A stretch of DNA of 8,039 nt from an uncultured Paracoccaceae bacterium. Its GTDB lineage: Bacteria > Pseudomonadota > Alphaproteobacteria > Rhodobacterales > Rhodobacteraceae. This document shows positions 1 through 6,736 of the stretch, one piece after another (within the stretch, counting starts at the first letter, position 1; each line of letters opens with the position of its first letter). The DNA is taken from positions 1-8,039 of the forward strand of contig CALEZJ010000405.1 of assembly GCA_937927885.1 (NCBI GenBank), written 5' to 3'. Position numbers and translations under genes: made by a program. The notes below the pieces were generated by a model. That model worked only from the letters and a program-made list of their open reading frames with translations, made no database searches and was not told where the DNA came from.

Positions 1-169
1 ACCTTGATGTCTGTCATTCGAAAGCCTGTGGATAGAAATGTGCAAAACCTGTCGGCGCCGTCGCTGGCCCGCCCTGGCGCAGACCCGGGGCGGGGACCGG
101 CGCTGTTAGCGGAAACCTTTGCCTTTGCGCGGCGAAAGCCCTATGCGCAGGGAAACGGATGAGGACACG
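1..169. other. Leader region upstream of eda
   Basis: The first ~55 bases are clearly more AT-rich than the rest of the window, which suits an intergenic or promoter region, but I found no convincing -35/-10 pair. A 51-codon frame (ATG7 to TGA160-162) crosses the region; it has no recognisable product and no good ribosome site, and could be chance. TGTTAGCGGAAACC at 104-117 faintly resembles LacI-family operators. Confidence 0.4.
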
Positions 170-811
170 ATGACCCCTGCCCTGCAAAGCCATGCCACGC
201 TGGCGCTCTGCCGCCTGGCCCCCGTCATTCCCGTGCTGGTGATCGAGGACCTTCACCATGCCGTGCCGCTGGCGCGCGCGCTGGTGGCCGGTGGCCTGCC
301 GGTGCTGGAAGTGACCCTGCGCACCCCCGTGGCGCTGGCCGCGATCGAGGCGATGGCGCAGGTTCCCGGCGCGCGCGTGGGGGCGGGCACGGTGCTGGGC
401 CCGCATGACGTGATGCGCGCCAAGGCCGCGGGGGCTACCTTTGCCGTCTCGCCGGGCTCGACCCCGGCGCTGATTTCGGCCTGCGTGGCGAAATCGCTGC
501 CGCTGCTTCCGGGGGCGGCAACCGCCTCGGAGGTGATGAACCTGCTGGAACAGGGCTATACGGCGATGAAGTTCTTCCCCGCCGGGCCTGCGGGTGGGCC
601 TGCGCTGCTGAAGGGCCTTCATGGCCCACTGCCGCAGGTGACGTTTTGCCCGACGGGCGGGGTCAGCCCGGCGAATGCCGGGGAGTATCTGGCGCTGCCC
701 AATGTCGCCTGCGTCGGCGGGTCCTGGGTCGCCCCGCCCGAACTGCTGGCGGCGCGCGACTGGCTGGGGATCGAGCGACTGGCGGCACAGGCCGCAAACC
801 TGCCGCGCTAG
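170..811 (+). CDS. eda: KDPG/KHG aldolase (2-dehydro-3-deoxy-phosphogluconate aldolase)
   Basis: This 213-residue protein is a class I aldolase. It should cleave 2-keto-3-deoxy-6-phosphogluconate to pyruvate and glyceraldehyde 3-phosphate, the last step of the Entner-Doudoroff pathway, and by family habit may also act on 4-hydroxy-2-oxoglutarate. It is a single cytoplasmic TIM-barrel domain of usual family length. Visible motifs are VIPVLVIED (19-27), LEVTLRTP with Glu47 and Arg51 (46-53), GAGTV (71-75), MKFFPA with Lys134 as the Schiff-base lysine (133-138), CPTGGV (160-165) and GGSW (183-186). I chose ATG170 because GAGG at 161-164 sits five bases upstream and the IPV motif then falls at the normal distance. 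TTG119 and ATG143 are in-frame alternatives with poorer signals. No edd or glucokinase gene is visible beside it. The gene ends 16 bases before a convergent crotonase gene, with no clear terminator between them. The family call is firm; exact substrate preference is inferred. Confidence 0.95.
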   Translation: MTPALQSHATLALCRLAPVIPVLVIEDLHHAVPLARALVAGGLPVLEVTLRTPVALAAIEAMAQVPGARVGAGTVLGPHDVMRAKAAGATFAVSPGSTPALISACVAKSLPLLPGAATASEVMNLLEQGYTAMKFFPAGPAGGPALLKGLHGPLPQVTFCPTGGVSPANAGEYLALPNVACVGGSWVAPPELLAARDWLGIERLAAQAANLPR

Positions 812-827
812 GCCCTTTGGCGACGGG

Positions 828-1619
828 TCAGCCGGCCGCGCCGCCGCGCCCGGCGCCGGCGGCAAAGCGCGCGGCGCCTGCCGCCCCCTCGGCCTGAACC
901 GCCGCCGCGCTGGCCCATTCGCGCGTCAGCGCCGCCGCAAGGTCGGCGGGCGCCATCCGCGCCGACAGATGATCGGCGCGCAGGCAGCCCTGCGGAAAGG
1001 CGGTGAGCGCCTGCGCAAGATCCAGCGCCGCCGCCAGCGCCTGCCCCTGCGGCACGACCCGGTCGGCCAGCCCGAGGTGCCGCGCCTCGTCCGCCGCCAC
1101 CGCGCGCCCGGTCAGGATCAGGTCATTGGCCCGCCCCTGCCCGACGATCCGCGGCAGCCGGACGGTGCCGCCGTCGATCAGCGGCACGCCCCAGCGGCGG
1201 CAGAAGACGCCAAAGGTCGCGCCCTCGGCCACCACGCGCAGGTCGCACCACAGCGCCAGTTCCAGCCCGCCGGCCACCGCATAACCCTCGATGGCGGCGA
1301 TCACCGGCTTTGCCAGCATCAGGCGGCTGGGCCCCATCGGGCCGGGGATCGGTTGGCGCACGGGGTCGGACCAGCCCGGCGGGATGGCGACCCGGGCCAG
1401 CCAGTCGCCCCCCTCGCCGCCGATGGATTTGAGGTCGAACCCGGCGCAGAACTGCCCGCCCGCGCCGGTCAGGATGGCCACATCCACGGCGGGATCGGTG
1501 TCGAACTCGGTGAACGCCGCGAAGAGCGCCCGCGCGAGCTCCGGGTTGACGGCGTTGCGCGCGCCGGGGCGATCGAGGGTCACCACGCGCACGCGCCCAA
1601 TGGTGGCAAGGCGCAGCAT
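828..1619 (-). CDS. Crotonase / enoyl-CoA hydratase-isomerase family protein
   Basis: This 263-residue protein has the crotonase fold, whose members act on acyl-CoA thioesters (hydration, isomerisation, hydrolysis and others). Numbering from the upstream GTG at 1622, which is one codon before the chosen ATG, motifs are LDRPGARNAVN (16-26), the oxyanion-hole segment FCAGFDL (58-64), AKPVIAAIEG (104-113), AGGLELALWCDL (117-128) and FCRRWGVPLIDGG (140-152). Glu121 matches the first catalytic Glu of rat mitochondrial hydratase (Glu144), but the second (Glu164) is replaced by Cys141, so a standard 2-enoyl-CoA hydratase activity should not be assumed. The last ~35 residues are rich in Ala and Gly. 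ATG1619 is preferred over GTG1622 because the Shine-Dalgarno at 1624-1629 would nearly touch the GTG. The gene overlaps the dnaE stop as TGATG, so its translation is probably coupled to dnaE. The substrate is unknown. Confidence 0.88.
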   Translation of the reverse strand: MLRLATIGRVRVVTLDRPGARNAVNPELARALFAAFTEFDTDPAVDVAILTGAGGQFCAGFDLKSIGGEGGDWLARVAIPPGWSDPVRQPIPGPMGPSRLMLAKPVIAAIEGYAVAGGLELALWCDLRVVAEGATFGVFCRRWGVPLIDGGTVRLPRIVGQGRANDLILTGRAVAADEARHLGLADRVVPQGQALAAALDLAQALTAFPQGCLRADHLSARMAPADLAAALTREWASAAAVQAEGAAGAARFAAGAGRGGAAG

Positions 1620-4600
1620 CACACCTCCTCGACCGCGAGCACCCCGGTCAGTGCGCGGATCTGCTGTTTCAGCGCGGGGGTGACGGGGATCATCCGGCCT
1701 GCGTCGATCTCGATCTCGCCGCCATTTCGCGCATCGTGAACGGAAAACATCAGCGGCCCCAGGGACTTGCGCGGCGCAGTCTTGATCTGGGCGATCAGGT
1801 CGGCCAGCCCTGCCAGCGCCGAAGGGGCATCGAGACGCACCCGAAGCCCCGCCGCCCCGGCATCGGCCACCACCTCGTCGATCGGCTGCGCCCCGCGTGC
1901 GAGCAGTTTCAGAGACTCGCCCTCCATCGTCGCCTCGACGGTCAGGACCACGTTCATCCCCGGTTCCAGATGCTGGCGCGCGGCGTCGAGCGTGTCGGAA
2001 AACACCGTCACCTCGAAAAGCCCGGTCGGATCGGACAGGCTGACAAAGGCAAACCGGTTGCCGCGCGCGGATTTGCGTTCCTGCCGCGCGCTGACCGAGC
2101 CCGCGATGCGCTTGACCACCCCGCCGCGCGCCGCAAGCCGGGTCAGTTCGGCCAGCGTCACCACATCCTTGCGCCGAAGCGCCCCTGCGTAATCGTCGAG
2201 CGGGTGGCCCGAAAGGTAGAAGCCCACCGCCGAATGTTCATGCGCCAGCCGGTCCATCGGCAGCCAGTCGCCCGGCGCGGCCAGACGCGGCGGCGGCAGA
2301 TCGTCGCCGCCGGAAAACAGCGACACCTGCCCTGATCCCGCGGCCTCGAATTTGGCGGTGGAATAGGCGACCAGCGCATCGAGGCTGTCGAACACCCGTT
2401 TGCGCTGGCGGTCCAGCACGTCAAAGGCCCCGGCGCGCGCGAGCATTTCCAGCGGGCGCTTGCCCACCCGTTTCAGATCGACCCGCGCGGCGAAATCGGC
2501 CAGATCGCGGAAGGGCCGGTCGCCGCGCGCCTCGACGATGGCCTTCATCGCCTCGACACCGACATTCTTCAAGGCACCCAGCGCATAGACGAGTTCGCCC
2601 CTGACCACGCTGAAGGTCGCCAGCGAGCGGTTGACGCAGGGCGGCACGACGCGCAGGCCCATGCGGTCCACCTCGCGCTTGTAGACCGCCAGCTTGTCGG
2701 TCAGGTGGATGTCGCAATTCATCACGGCGGCCATGAATTCGACCGGGTGATTGGCCTTCAGCCAGCCGGTCTGATAGCTGACCACCGCATAGGCGGCGGC
2801 GTGCGACTTGTTGAACCCGTAGTTGGCGAATTTCTCCAGCAGGTCAAAGACTTCTCCAGCCTTCTTCGCGTCCACGCCATGCGTTTTGGCGCAGCCTTCG
2901 ATGAATTTCGGGCGCTCCTTGGCCATTTCCTCGGGGTTCTTCTTGCCCATCGCGCGGCGCAAGAGGTCGGCGCCGCCCAGGGAATAGCCCGCCATCACCT
3001 GCGCGATCTGCATCACCTGTTCCTGATAGACGATGATGCCCTGCGTTTCCTTCAGGATATGGTCGATGGTGGGATGGATCGATTCCAGCGCGCGCTGCCC
3101 GTTCTTGACCTCGCAGTAAGTGGGGATGTTTTCCATCGGACCGGGGCGATAGAGGGCCACCAGCGCCACGATATCCTCGATGCAGGTGGGTTTCATGCGC
3201 CTGAGCGCATCCATCATCCCTGAGGATTCCACCTGAAACACCGCCACAGTGCGCGCCTCGGCGTAAAGGCGATAGGTGGCCTCATCATCCAGCGGGATGG
3301 CGTTGATCTGGTTTTCCGCCCCCGGCGCGGGTTGATAGAGGTCACGCCCGTCCGCCGCCTGATGCAGGTGCCGACCCGAGGCGCGGATCAGGTCGATGGC
3401 GTTCTGGATCACGGTCAGGGTTTTCAGGCCCAGAAAGTCGAACTTCACGAGGCCCGCCGCCTCGACCCATTTCATGTTGAACTGCGTGGCCGGCATGTCC
3501 GAACGCGGGTCGCGGTAGAGCGGCACCAGCCGGTCCAGCGGCCGGTCGCCGATCACCACCCCGGCGGCGTGGGTCGAGGCATTGCGCAACAGCCCCTCGA
3601 TCTTTTCGGCATGGCCCAGAAGGCGCGCCACCACCTCTTCGCGCGCGGCTTCGCGCAGGCGGGGTTCGTCGGCCAGCGCCTTGGTGATCGAGACCGGCTT
3701 GACCCCCTCGACCGGGATCATTTTCGACAGTTTGTCGACCTGCCCGTAGGACATCTGCAACACCCGGCCCACATCGCGCACCGCGGCCTTGGACAAGAGC
3801 GCGCCGAAGGTGATGATCTGCCCCACCTTGTCGCGGCCGTACCGGTCCTGCACATAGCGGATCACCTCTTCGCGGCGATCCATGCAGAAGTCGATGTCAA
3901 AGTCGGGCATGCTGACGCGTTCGGGGTTGAGGAAGCGTTCGAACAGCAGGGAATAGCGCAGCGGGTCCAGATCGGTGATGGTCAGCGCATAGGCGACCAG
4001 CGATCCCGCCCCCGACCCCCGCCCCGGCCCCACCGGAATGTCGTGCTGCTTGGCCCATTTGATGAAATCGGCGACGATCAGGAAATAGCCGGGAAAGCCC
4101 ATCTGCTCGATGATGCCCAGTTCGAATTCCAGCCGCGCCTGATAGTCGGCCTCGGGGACCGCATGGGGGATCACGGCCAGCCGCGCGGCCAGCCCTTCGC
4201 GCGCCTGACGGCGCAGTTCCTCGACCTCGTCCTTGGCAAAGCGCGGCAGGATGGGTTTGCGCTTTTTGGGTGCATAGGCGCAGCGGCGGGCGATTTCGAC
4301 GGTGTTTTCCAGCGCCTCGGGCAGATCGGCGAACAGCGCCGCCATCTCGGCTTCGGTCTTCAGGTAATGTTGCGGTGTCAGGCGGCGGCGGGGTTCCTGC
4401 TGGTCGACATAGGCGCCCTCCTTGATGCAGATCAGCGCGTCATGCGCCTCGTACATGGCGGCGTCGAGGAAATGCACATCGTTGGTGGCGACGATCGGCA
4501 GGTCGCGCGCATAGGCGATGTCGAGAAAGGCGCGCTCGGTTGCGGCCTCGGCCTCGGGCGCGGTGCCGCCCTCGCCGGGGTGGCGCTGGAGTTCGACGTA

Positions 4601-5110
4601 AAGCCGGTCCGGAAAGGCGGCTTCGAGCCCCGCCAGAACCTCGACCGCGCGCGGCCCCTGCCCCTCGCGCAGCATCCGGCCCAGAAGGCCGTCGGGCCCG
4701 CCGGTCAGGCAGATCAGCCCCTCGGCATGGCGGGCGATTTCGGCGGGCGTGACATGCGGCAGCGATCCGTCGGCGCGCAGGTAAAGGCAGGAATTCAGCG
4801 CCATCAGGTTGTCATAGCCGGCCTCGCTCTGCGCCAGCAGCACGAGGGGTGCGGGCGGGCGCGGCTTTTCCCCGGGCTGACGGGCGGGCAGTTGCACGTC
4901 GATCTGGCAACCGATGATCGGCTGCACCCCGGCGTCCTGCGCCAGCACGGCGAATTCCAGCGCCCCGAACAGCGCGTTGCTATCCGTCACCGCCACCGCG
5001 GGCATGCCAAGCGCGGCCGCCTTCTTGATGAGGGTTTTCAGGGGCAACGCCCCTTCCAGGAGCGAATATTCGGTATGGACGCGCAGGTGGAGGAATCGGG
5101 GCTGGCTCAT
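1619..5110 (-). CDS. dnaE: DNA polymerase III subunit alpha (replicative, DnaE1 type)
   Basis: This 1163-residue protein is the catalytic alpha subunit of the DNA polymerase III core, which copies the chromosome with epsilon (DnaQ), the beta clamp and the tau clamp loader; E. coli DnaE has 1160 residues. An N-terminal PHP domain (about 1-280) opens with HLRVHTEYSLLEG at 8-20. The palm carries VGPGRGSGAGS (360-370) and PDFDIDF (402-408) with catalytic Asp403 and Asp405; the third catalytic Asp is Asp558 in VKFDFLGL. The fingers contain YQEQVMQIAQVMAGYSLGGA (695-714) and YGFNKSHAAAYAVVSYQ (764-780). A helix-hairpin-helix region (about 850-900) is followed by the clamp-binding motif QVSLF (928-932), an OB fold (about 995-1075) and a tau-binding-like C-terminus. 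The clamp motif, length and start sequence separate it from the error-prone DnaE2/ImuC type. The PHP metal ligands are degenerate. ATG5110 matches the conserved family N-terminus although its Shine-Dalgarno is weak. Confidence 0.98.
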   Translation of the reverse strand: MSQPRFLHLRVHTEYSLLEGALPLKTLIKKAAALGMPAVAVTDSNALFGALEFAVLAQDAGVQPIIGCQIDVQLPARQPGEKPRPPAPLVLLAQSEAGYDNLMALNSCLYLRADGSLPHVTPAEIARHAEGLICLTGGPDGLLGRMLREGQGPRAVEVLAGLEAAFPDRLYVELQRHPGEGGTAPEAEAATERAFLDIAYARDLPIVATNDVHFLDAAMYEAHDALICIKEGAYVDQQEPRRRLTPQHYLKTEAEMAALFADLPEALENTVEIARRCAYAPKKRKPILPRFAKDEVEELRRQAREGLAARLAVIPHAVPEADYQARLEFELGIIEQMGFPGYFLIVADFIKWAKQHDIPVGPGRGSGAGSLVAYALTITDLDPLRYSLLFERFLNPERVSMPDFDIDFCMDRREEVIRYVQDRYGRDKVGQIITFGALLSKAAVRDVGRVLQMSYGQVDKLSKMIPVEGVKPVSITKALADEPRLREAAREEVVARLLGHAEKIEGLLRNASTHAAGVVIGDRPLDRLVPLYRDPRSDMPATQFNMKWVEAAGLVKFDFLGLKTLTVIQNAIDLIRASGRHLHQAADGRDLYQPAPGAENQINAIPLDDEATYRLYAEARTVAVFQVESSGMMDALRRMKPTCIEDIVALVALYRPGPMENIPTYCEVKNGQRALESIHPTIDHILKETQGIIVYQEQVMQIAQVMAGYSLGGADLLRRAMGKKNPEEMAKERPKFIEGCAKTHGVDAKKAGEVFDLLEKFANYGFNKSHAAAYAVVSYQTGWLKANHPVEFMAAVMNCDIHLTDKLAVYKREVDRMGLRVVPPCVNRSLATFSVVRGELVYALGALKNVGVEAMKAIVEARGDRPFRDLADFAARVDLKRVGKRPLEMLARAGAFDVLDRQRKRVFDSLDALVAYSTAKFEAAGSGQVSLFSGGDDLPPPRLAAPGDWLPMDRLAHEHSAVGFYLSGHPLDDYAGALRRKDVVTLAELTRLAARGGVVKRIAGSVSARQERKSARGNRFAFVSLSDPTGLFEVTVFSDTLDAARQHLEPGMNVVLTVEATMEGESLKLLARGAQPIDEVVADAGAAGLRVRLDAPSALAGLADLIAQIKTAPRKSLGPLMFSVHDARNGGEIEIDAGRMIPVTPALKQQIRALTGVLAVEEV
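1624..1629 (-). promoter_or_regulatory. Shine-Dalgarno of the crotonase gene, inside dnaE
   Basis: On the minus strand the last codons of dnaE read GTC GAG GAG GTG TGA. They contain AGGAGG followed by four bases and then the ATG at 1619. It is close to the full anti-Shine-Dalgarno complement. It decides the crotonase start and supports translational coupling with dnaE. Confidence 0.75.
2315..2329 (-). other. Internal beta-clamp binding motif (QVSLF) in DnaE
   Basis: Residues 928-932 of DnaE read Gln-Val-Ser-Leu-Phe, close to the consensus bacterial clamp-binding pentapeptide (QLSLF type) and in the same place as E. coli QADMF (920-924). This should tether the polymerase to the beta sliding clamp. 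It matches the consensus better than the E. coli motif does. Confidence 0.8.
3887..3907 (-). other. DnaE palm catalytic motif PDFDIDF
   Basis: These codons encode residues 402-408 of DnaE. Asp403 and Asp405 align with E. coli Asp401 and Asp403, which hold the two metal ions for nucleotidyl transfer. With Asp558 they complete the catalytic triad, so the polymerase should be active. Confidence 0.9.
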
Positions 5111-5153
5111 GCGCGCAGATTAACCCCCGGGCAGTCGCGCGCAACCCGGCCCG

Positions 5154-5159
5154 ATTATG
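5154..5159 (-). promoter_or_regulatory. Possible -10 element for dnaE
   Basis: Read leftward this is CATAAT, five of six matches to TATAAT, in an otherwise GC-rich stretch about 45 bases upstream of the dnaE ATG. That would give a 5' leader of roughly 35-40 bases. I found no convincing TTGACA-like -35 at 16-18 bases from it, which is common for alphaproteobacterial promoters but weakens the call. Confidence 0.3.
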
Positions 5160-5193
5160 CGCCAAACGCAAAAAGTGCTTCGCCCGGTCCGAA

Positions 5194-5207
5194 CAAGTCT
5201 GTACTTG
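5194..5207. promoter_or_regulatory. Inverted repeat, candidate operator between dnaE and xdhA
   Basis: CAAGT-CTGT-ACTTG is a perfect 5+5 palindrome with a four-base centre, lying between the two divergent genes. Its core GT-N4-AC resembles sites of HutC-type GntR regulators (GTMTAKAC, one mismatch), and an overlapping TGTACT at 5200-5205 could be a poor rightward -10. A short palindrome can arise by chance, so it is a candidate only. If it is real, control of the xdh operon by a purine-responsive or similar repressor is the simplest reading. Confidence 0.35.
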
Positions 5208-5235
5208 CCTGATTGCTCCGAGGCATGTTCACTGG

Positions 5236-5260
5236 AAAAAAACGGTCCCCCGACCGCCTT
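5236..5260 (-). terminator. Leftward intrinsic-terminator-like hairpin plus T7
   Basis: On the plus strand an A7 run (5236-5242) is followed by CGGTC-CCCC-GACCG (5243-5256) and then CCTT. Read leftward this becomes a hairpin with a five-pair GC-rich core. The core can be lengthened by two G-U and two A-U pairs, and T7 follows directly. In the rightward RNA the same extension would be A-C mismatched and there is no U tract, so the structure favours leftward transcription. No leftward gene lies immediately upstream of it; it faces the 5' side of dnaE. It could instead simply be a hairpin in the xdhA leader. Confidence 0.4.
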
Positions 5261-5317
5261 ACGCCGCATCGGGCACGGGATTGGGCCGATAACGGGGAGA
5301 AAGCGGCGGACGACCCA

Positions 5318-6736
5318 ATGAGCGGCATCAGCTTTCTGCTCAATGGCGCCCCGGTCTCGCTGACCGATGTGGCGCCCACCCGCACGCTTCTGGACTGGCT
5401 GCGCGAGGACCGGGGGCTAAAGGGAACCAAGGAGGGCTGCAACGAGGGCGATTGCGGCGCCTGCACGGTCATGGTCACCGATGCGGGCGGCACCAAGGCG
5501 CTGAACGCCTGCATCCTGTTCCTGCCGCAGCTCGACGGCAAGGCCCTGCGCACGGTCGAGGGGCTTTGCGCCCCGGACGGCAGGCTGCATCCGGTGCAGG
5601 CGGCGCTGGTCGAACACCACGGCAGCCAGTGCGGGTTCTGCACCCCGGGCTTCGCCGTTTCGATGGCAGTGGCCCATCTGAAGGGCGACAGGGACGCCGA
5701 CACCGCGCTGGCGGGCAACCTGTGCCGCTGCACGGGCTATGCGCCCATCGTCAAGGCCGCCGAGGCCGCCGCCAGCCAGCCGGTGCCGGATTGGATCATC
5801 GAGCCCCCGCCCCTTCATTCTGCCCCAAATACGCAATGGCACGCCGGTGATCCCGGCGCCACGGGCAAAGACCGGGCGCCCGACACCTTCATCCCGCGCA
5901 GCGCCGATGAACTGGCCGCCCACCTGACCACGCACCCGGAAACCCGGCTGATCGCCGGCGCCACCGACGTCGGCCTGTGGGTGACCAAGCAGTTGCGCGA
6001 CCTGGGTCCCGTGGCCTTCATCGCGGGCATCGAGGATTTGCGCGGCATCACGGTCACCGACAGCGCCATCCGCATCGGCGCCGCCACCACCGTGGCCGAG
6101 GTGATCCCGGCGCTGGCCCCCCACCACCCGGGCCTCGGCGCGATGCTGAAGCGGTTCGCCTCGGCGCAGGTGCGCGCGGCGGCGACGGTCGGCGGCAACA
6201 TCGCCAATGGCTCGCCCATCGGCGACCTGCCGCCCGCGCTGATCGCGCTGGGCGCAACCCTGCACCTGCGCCACGGCGACACCCGCCGGTCGCTGCCGCT
6301 GGAGCAGTTCTTCCTCGACTACGGCAAGCAGGACCGCGCGCCGGGCGAATTCGTCGAGGCGGTCAGCATCCCGCGCCAGCCCGACCGGCTGAAATGCTAC
6401 AAGATTTCCAAGCGGTTCGATCAGGACATTTCGGCGCTGCTGGGCTGTTTCGCCCTGACCGTCGAGGCGGGCCGCGTGACCGGGGCCCGCATCGCCTATG
6501 GCGGCATGGCGGGGATCCCCAAGCGCGCGAAAGCCGTCGAATCCGCCCTGATCGGCCAGAGCTGGAGCGAGGCCACGATCAACGCCGCCCTGCCCGCCTT
6601 CGCGCAGGATTTCACGCCGCTGAGCGACATGCGCGCCTCGGCCGCCTACCGGCTGACCGCCGCGCAGAACCTGCTGATGCGCTATTTCCTTCAGGATCAG
6701 GGCCTTGATACTGATGTTCTGGAGGTCAGCGCATGA
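5318..6736 (+). CDS. xdhA: Xanthine dehydrogenase small subunit (2Fe-2S/FAD)
   Basis: This 472-residue protein is the electron-transfer subunit of a bacterial two-subunit xanthine dehydrogenase; the R. capsulatus XdhA is about 460 residues. The first domain (1-90) is a plant-type 2Fe-2S ferredoxin with CNEGDCGAC (Cys41, Cys46, Cys49) and Cys65. The second 2Fe-2S domain (about 90-150) has CGFC (Cys105, Cys108) and CRC (Cys136, Cys138). After a linker, the FAD domain shows [14 protein letters not shown] (211-224) and [14 protein letters not shown] (290-303), then a C-terminal flavoprotein domain (about 375-472). Electrons from the molybdenum site in XdhB pass through both clusters to FAD and on to NAD+. 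I chose ATG5318 because the protein then starts directly with the ferredoxin strand [10 protein letters not shown]; its Shine-Dalgarno is weak. The frame stays open back to 5213, but those codons encode nothing family-like. It overlaps xdhB by ATGA and is cytoplasmic, with no signal peptide. Confidence 0.96.
   Translation: MSGISFLLNGAPVSLTDVAPTRTLLDWLREDRGLKGTKEGCNEGDCGACTVMVTDAGGTKALNACILFLPQLDGKALRTVEGLCAPDGRLHPVQAALVEHHGSQCGFCTPGFAVSMAVAHLKGDRDADTALAGNLCRCTGYAPIVKAAEAAASQPVPDWIIEPPPLHSAPNTQWHAGDPGATGKDRAPDTFIPRSADELAAHLTTHPETRLIAGATDVGLWVTKQLRDLGPVAFIAGIEDLRGITVTDSAIRIGAATTVAEVIPALAPHHPGLGAMLKRFASAQVRAAATVGGNIANGSPIGDLPPALIALGATLHLRHGDTRRSLPLEQFFLDYGKQDRAPGEFVEAVSIPRQPDRLKCYKISKRFDQDISALLGCFALTVEAGRVTGARIAYGGMAGIPKRAKAVESALIGQSWSEATINAALPAFAQDFTPLSDMRASAAYRLTAAQNLLMRYFLQDQGLDTDVLEVSA
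6721..6726 (+). promoter_or_regulatory. Shine-Dalgarno of xdhB, inside xdhA
   Basis: GGAGGT lies within the last codons of xdhA, six bases before ATG6733. It fixes the xdhB start and fits coupled translation with xdhA through the ATGA overlap. Confidence 0.8.

Noticed and set aside
7..162. 51-codon frame ahead of eda
   Set aside because: It has no recognisable product and no clear Shine-Dalgarno, and its first third has intergenic-like composition. It could be the tail of nothing or a chance frame.
858..885. GGCGGCA ... TGCCGCC hairpin near the convergent ends of eda and the crotonase gene
   Set aside because: It lies inside the Ala/Gly-rich 3' coding end of the crotonase gene, has no T-run on either side, and is explained by GCC/GGC codon use.
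675..1739. 354-codon plus-strand frame spanning the end of eda and the crotonase gene
   Set aside because: It is antisense to the crotonase gene, crosses gene boundaries, is Arg/Gly-rich and has no plausible start.
3332..5212. Long (626-codon) open frame on the plus strand opposite dnaE
   Set aside because: It is antisense to an unmistakable dnaE, has His/Arg/Gln/Gly-rich low-information composition, and arises from the GC-biased third positions of the real gene.
5206..5225. Second inverted repeat TGCCT-N10-AGGCA next to the candidate operator
   Set aside because: Five-base arms with a ten-base gap are expected by chance in this much sequence, and it overlaps the better palindrome at 5194-5207.
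5285..5293. CCGATAAC as a -10 element for xdhA
   Set aside because: There is no -35 at a suitable distance, and it would leave a leader of under 20 bases; the signal is too weak to annotate.
5213..5317. In-frame 35-codon N-terminal extension of xdhA
   Set aside because: The encoded residues are unlike any XdhA N-terminus, and it contains the A7 run and hairpin typical of non-coding DNA. The domain begins exactly at ATG5318.
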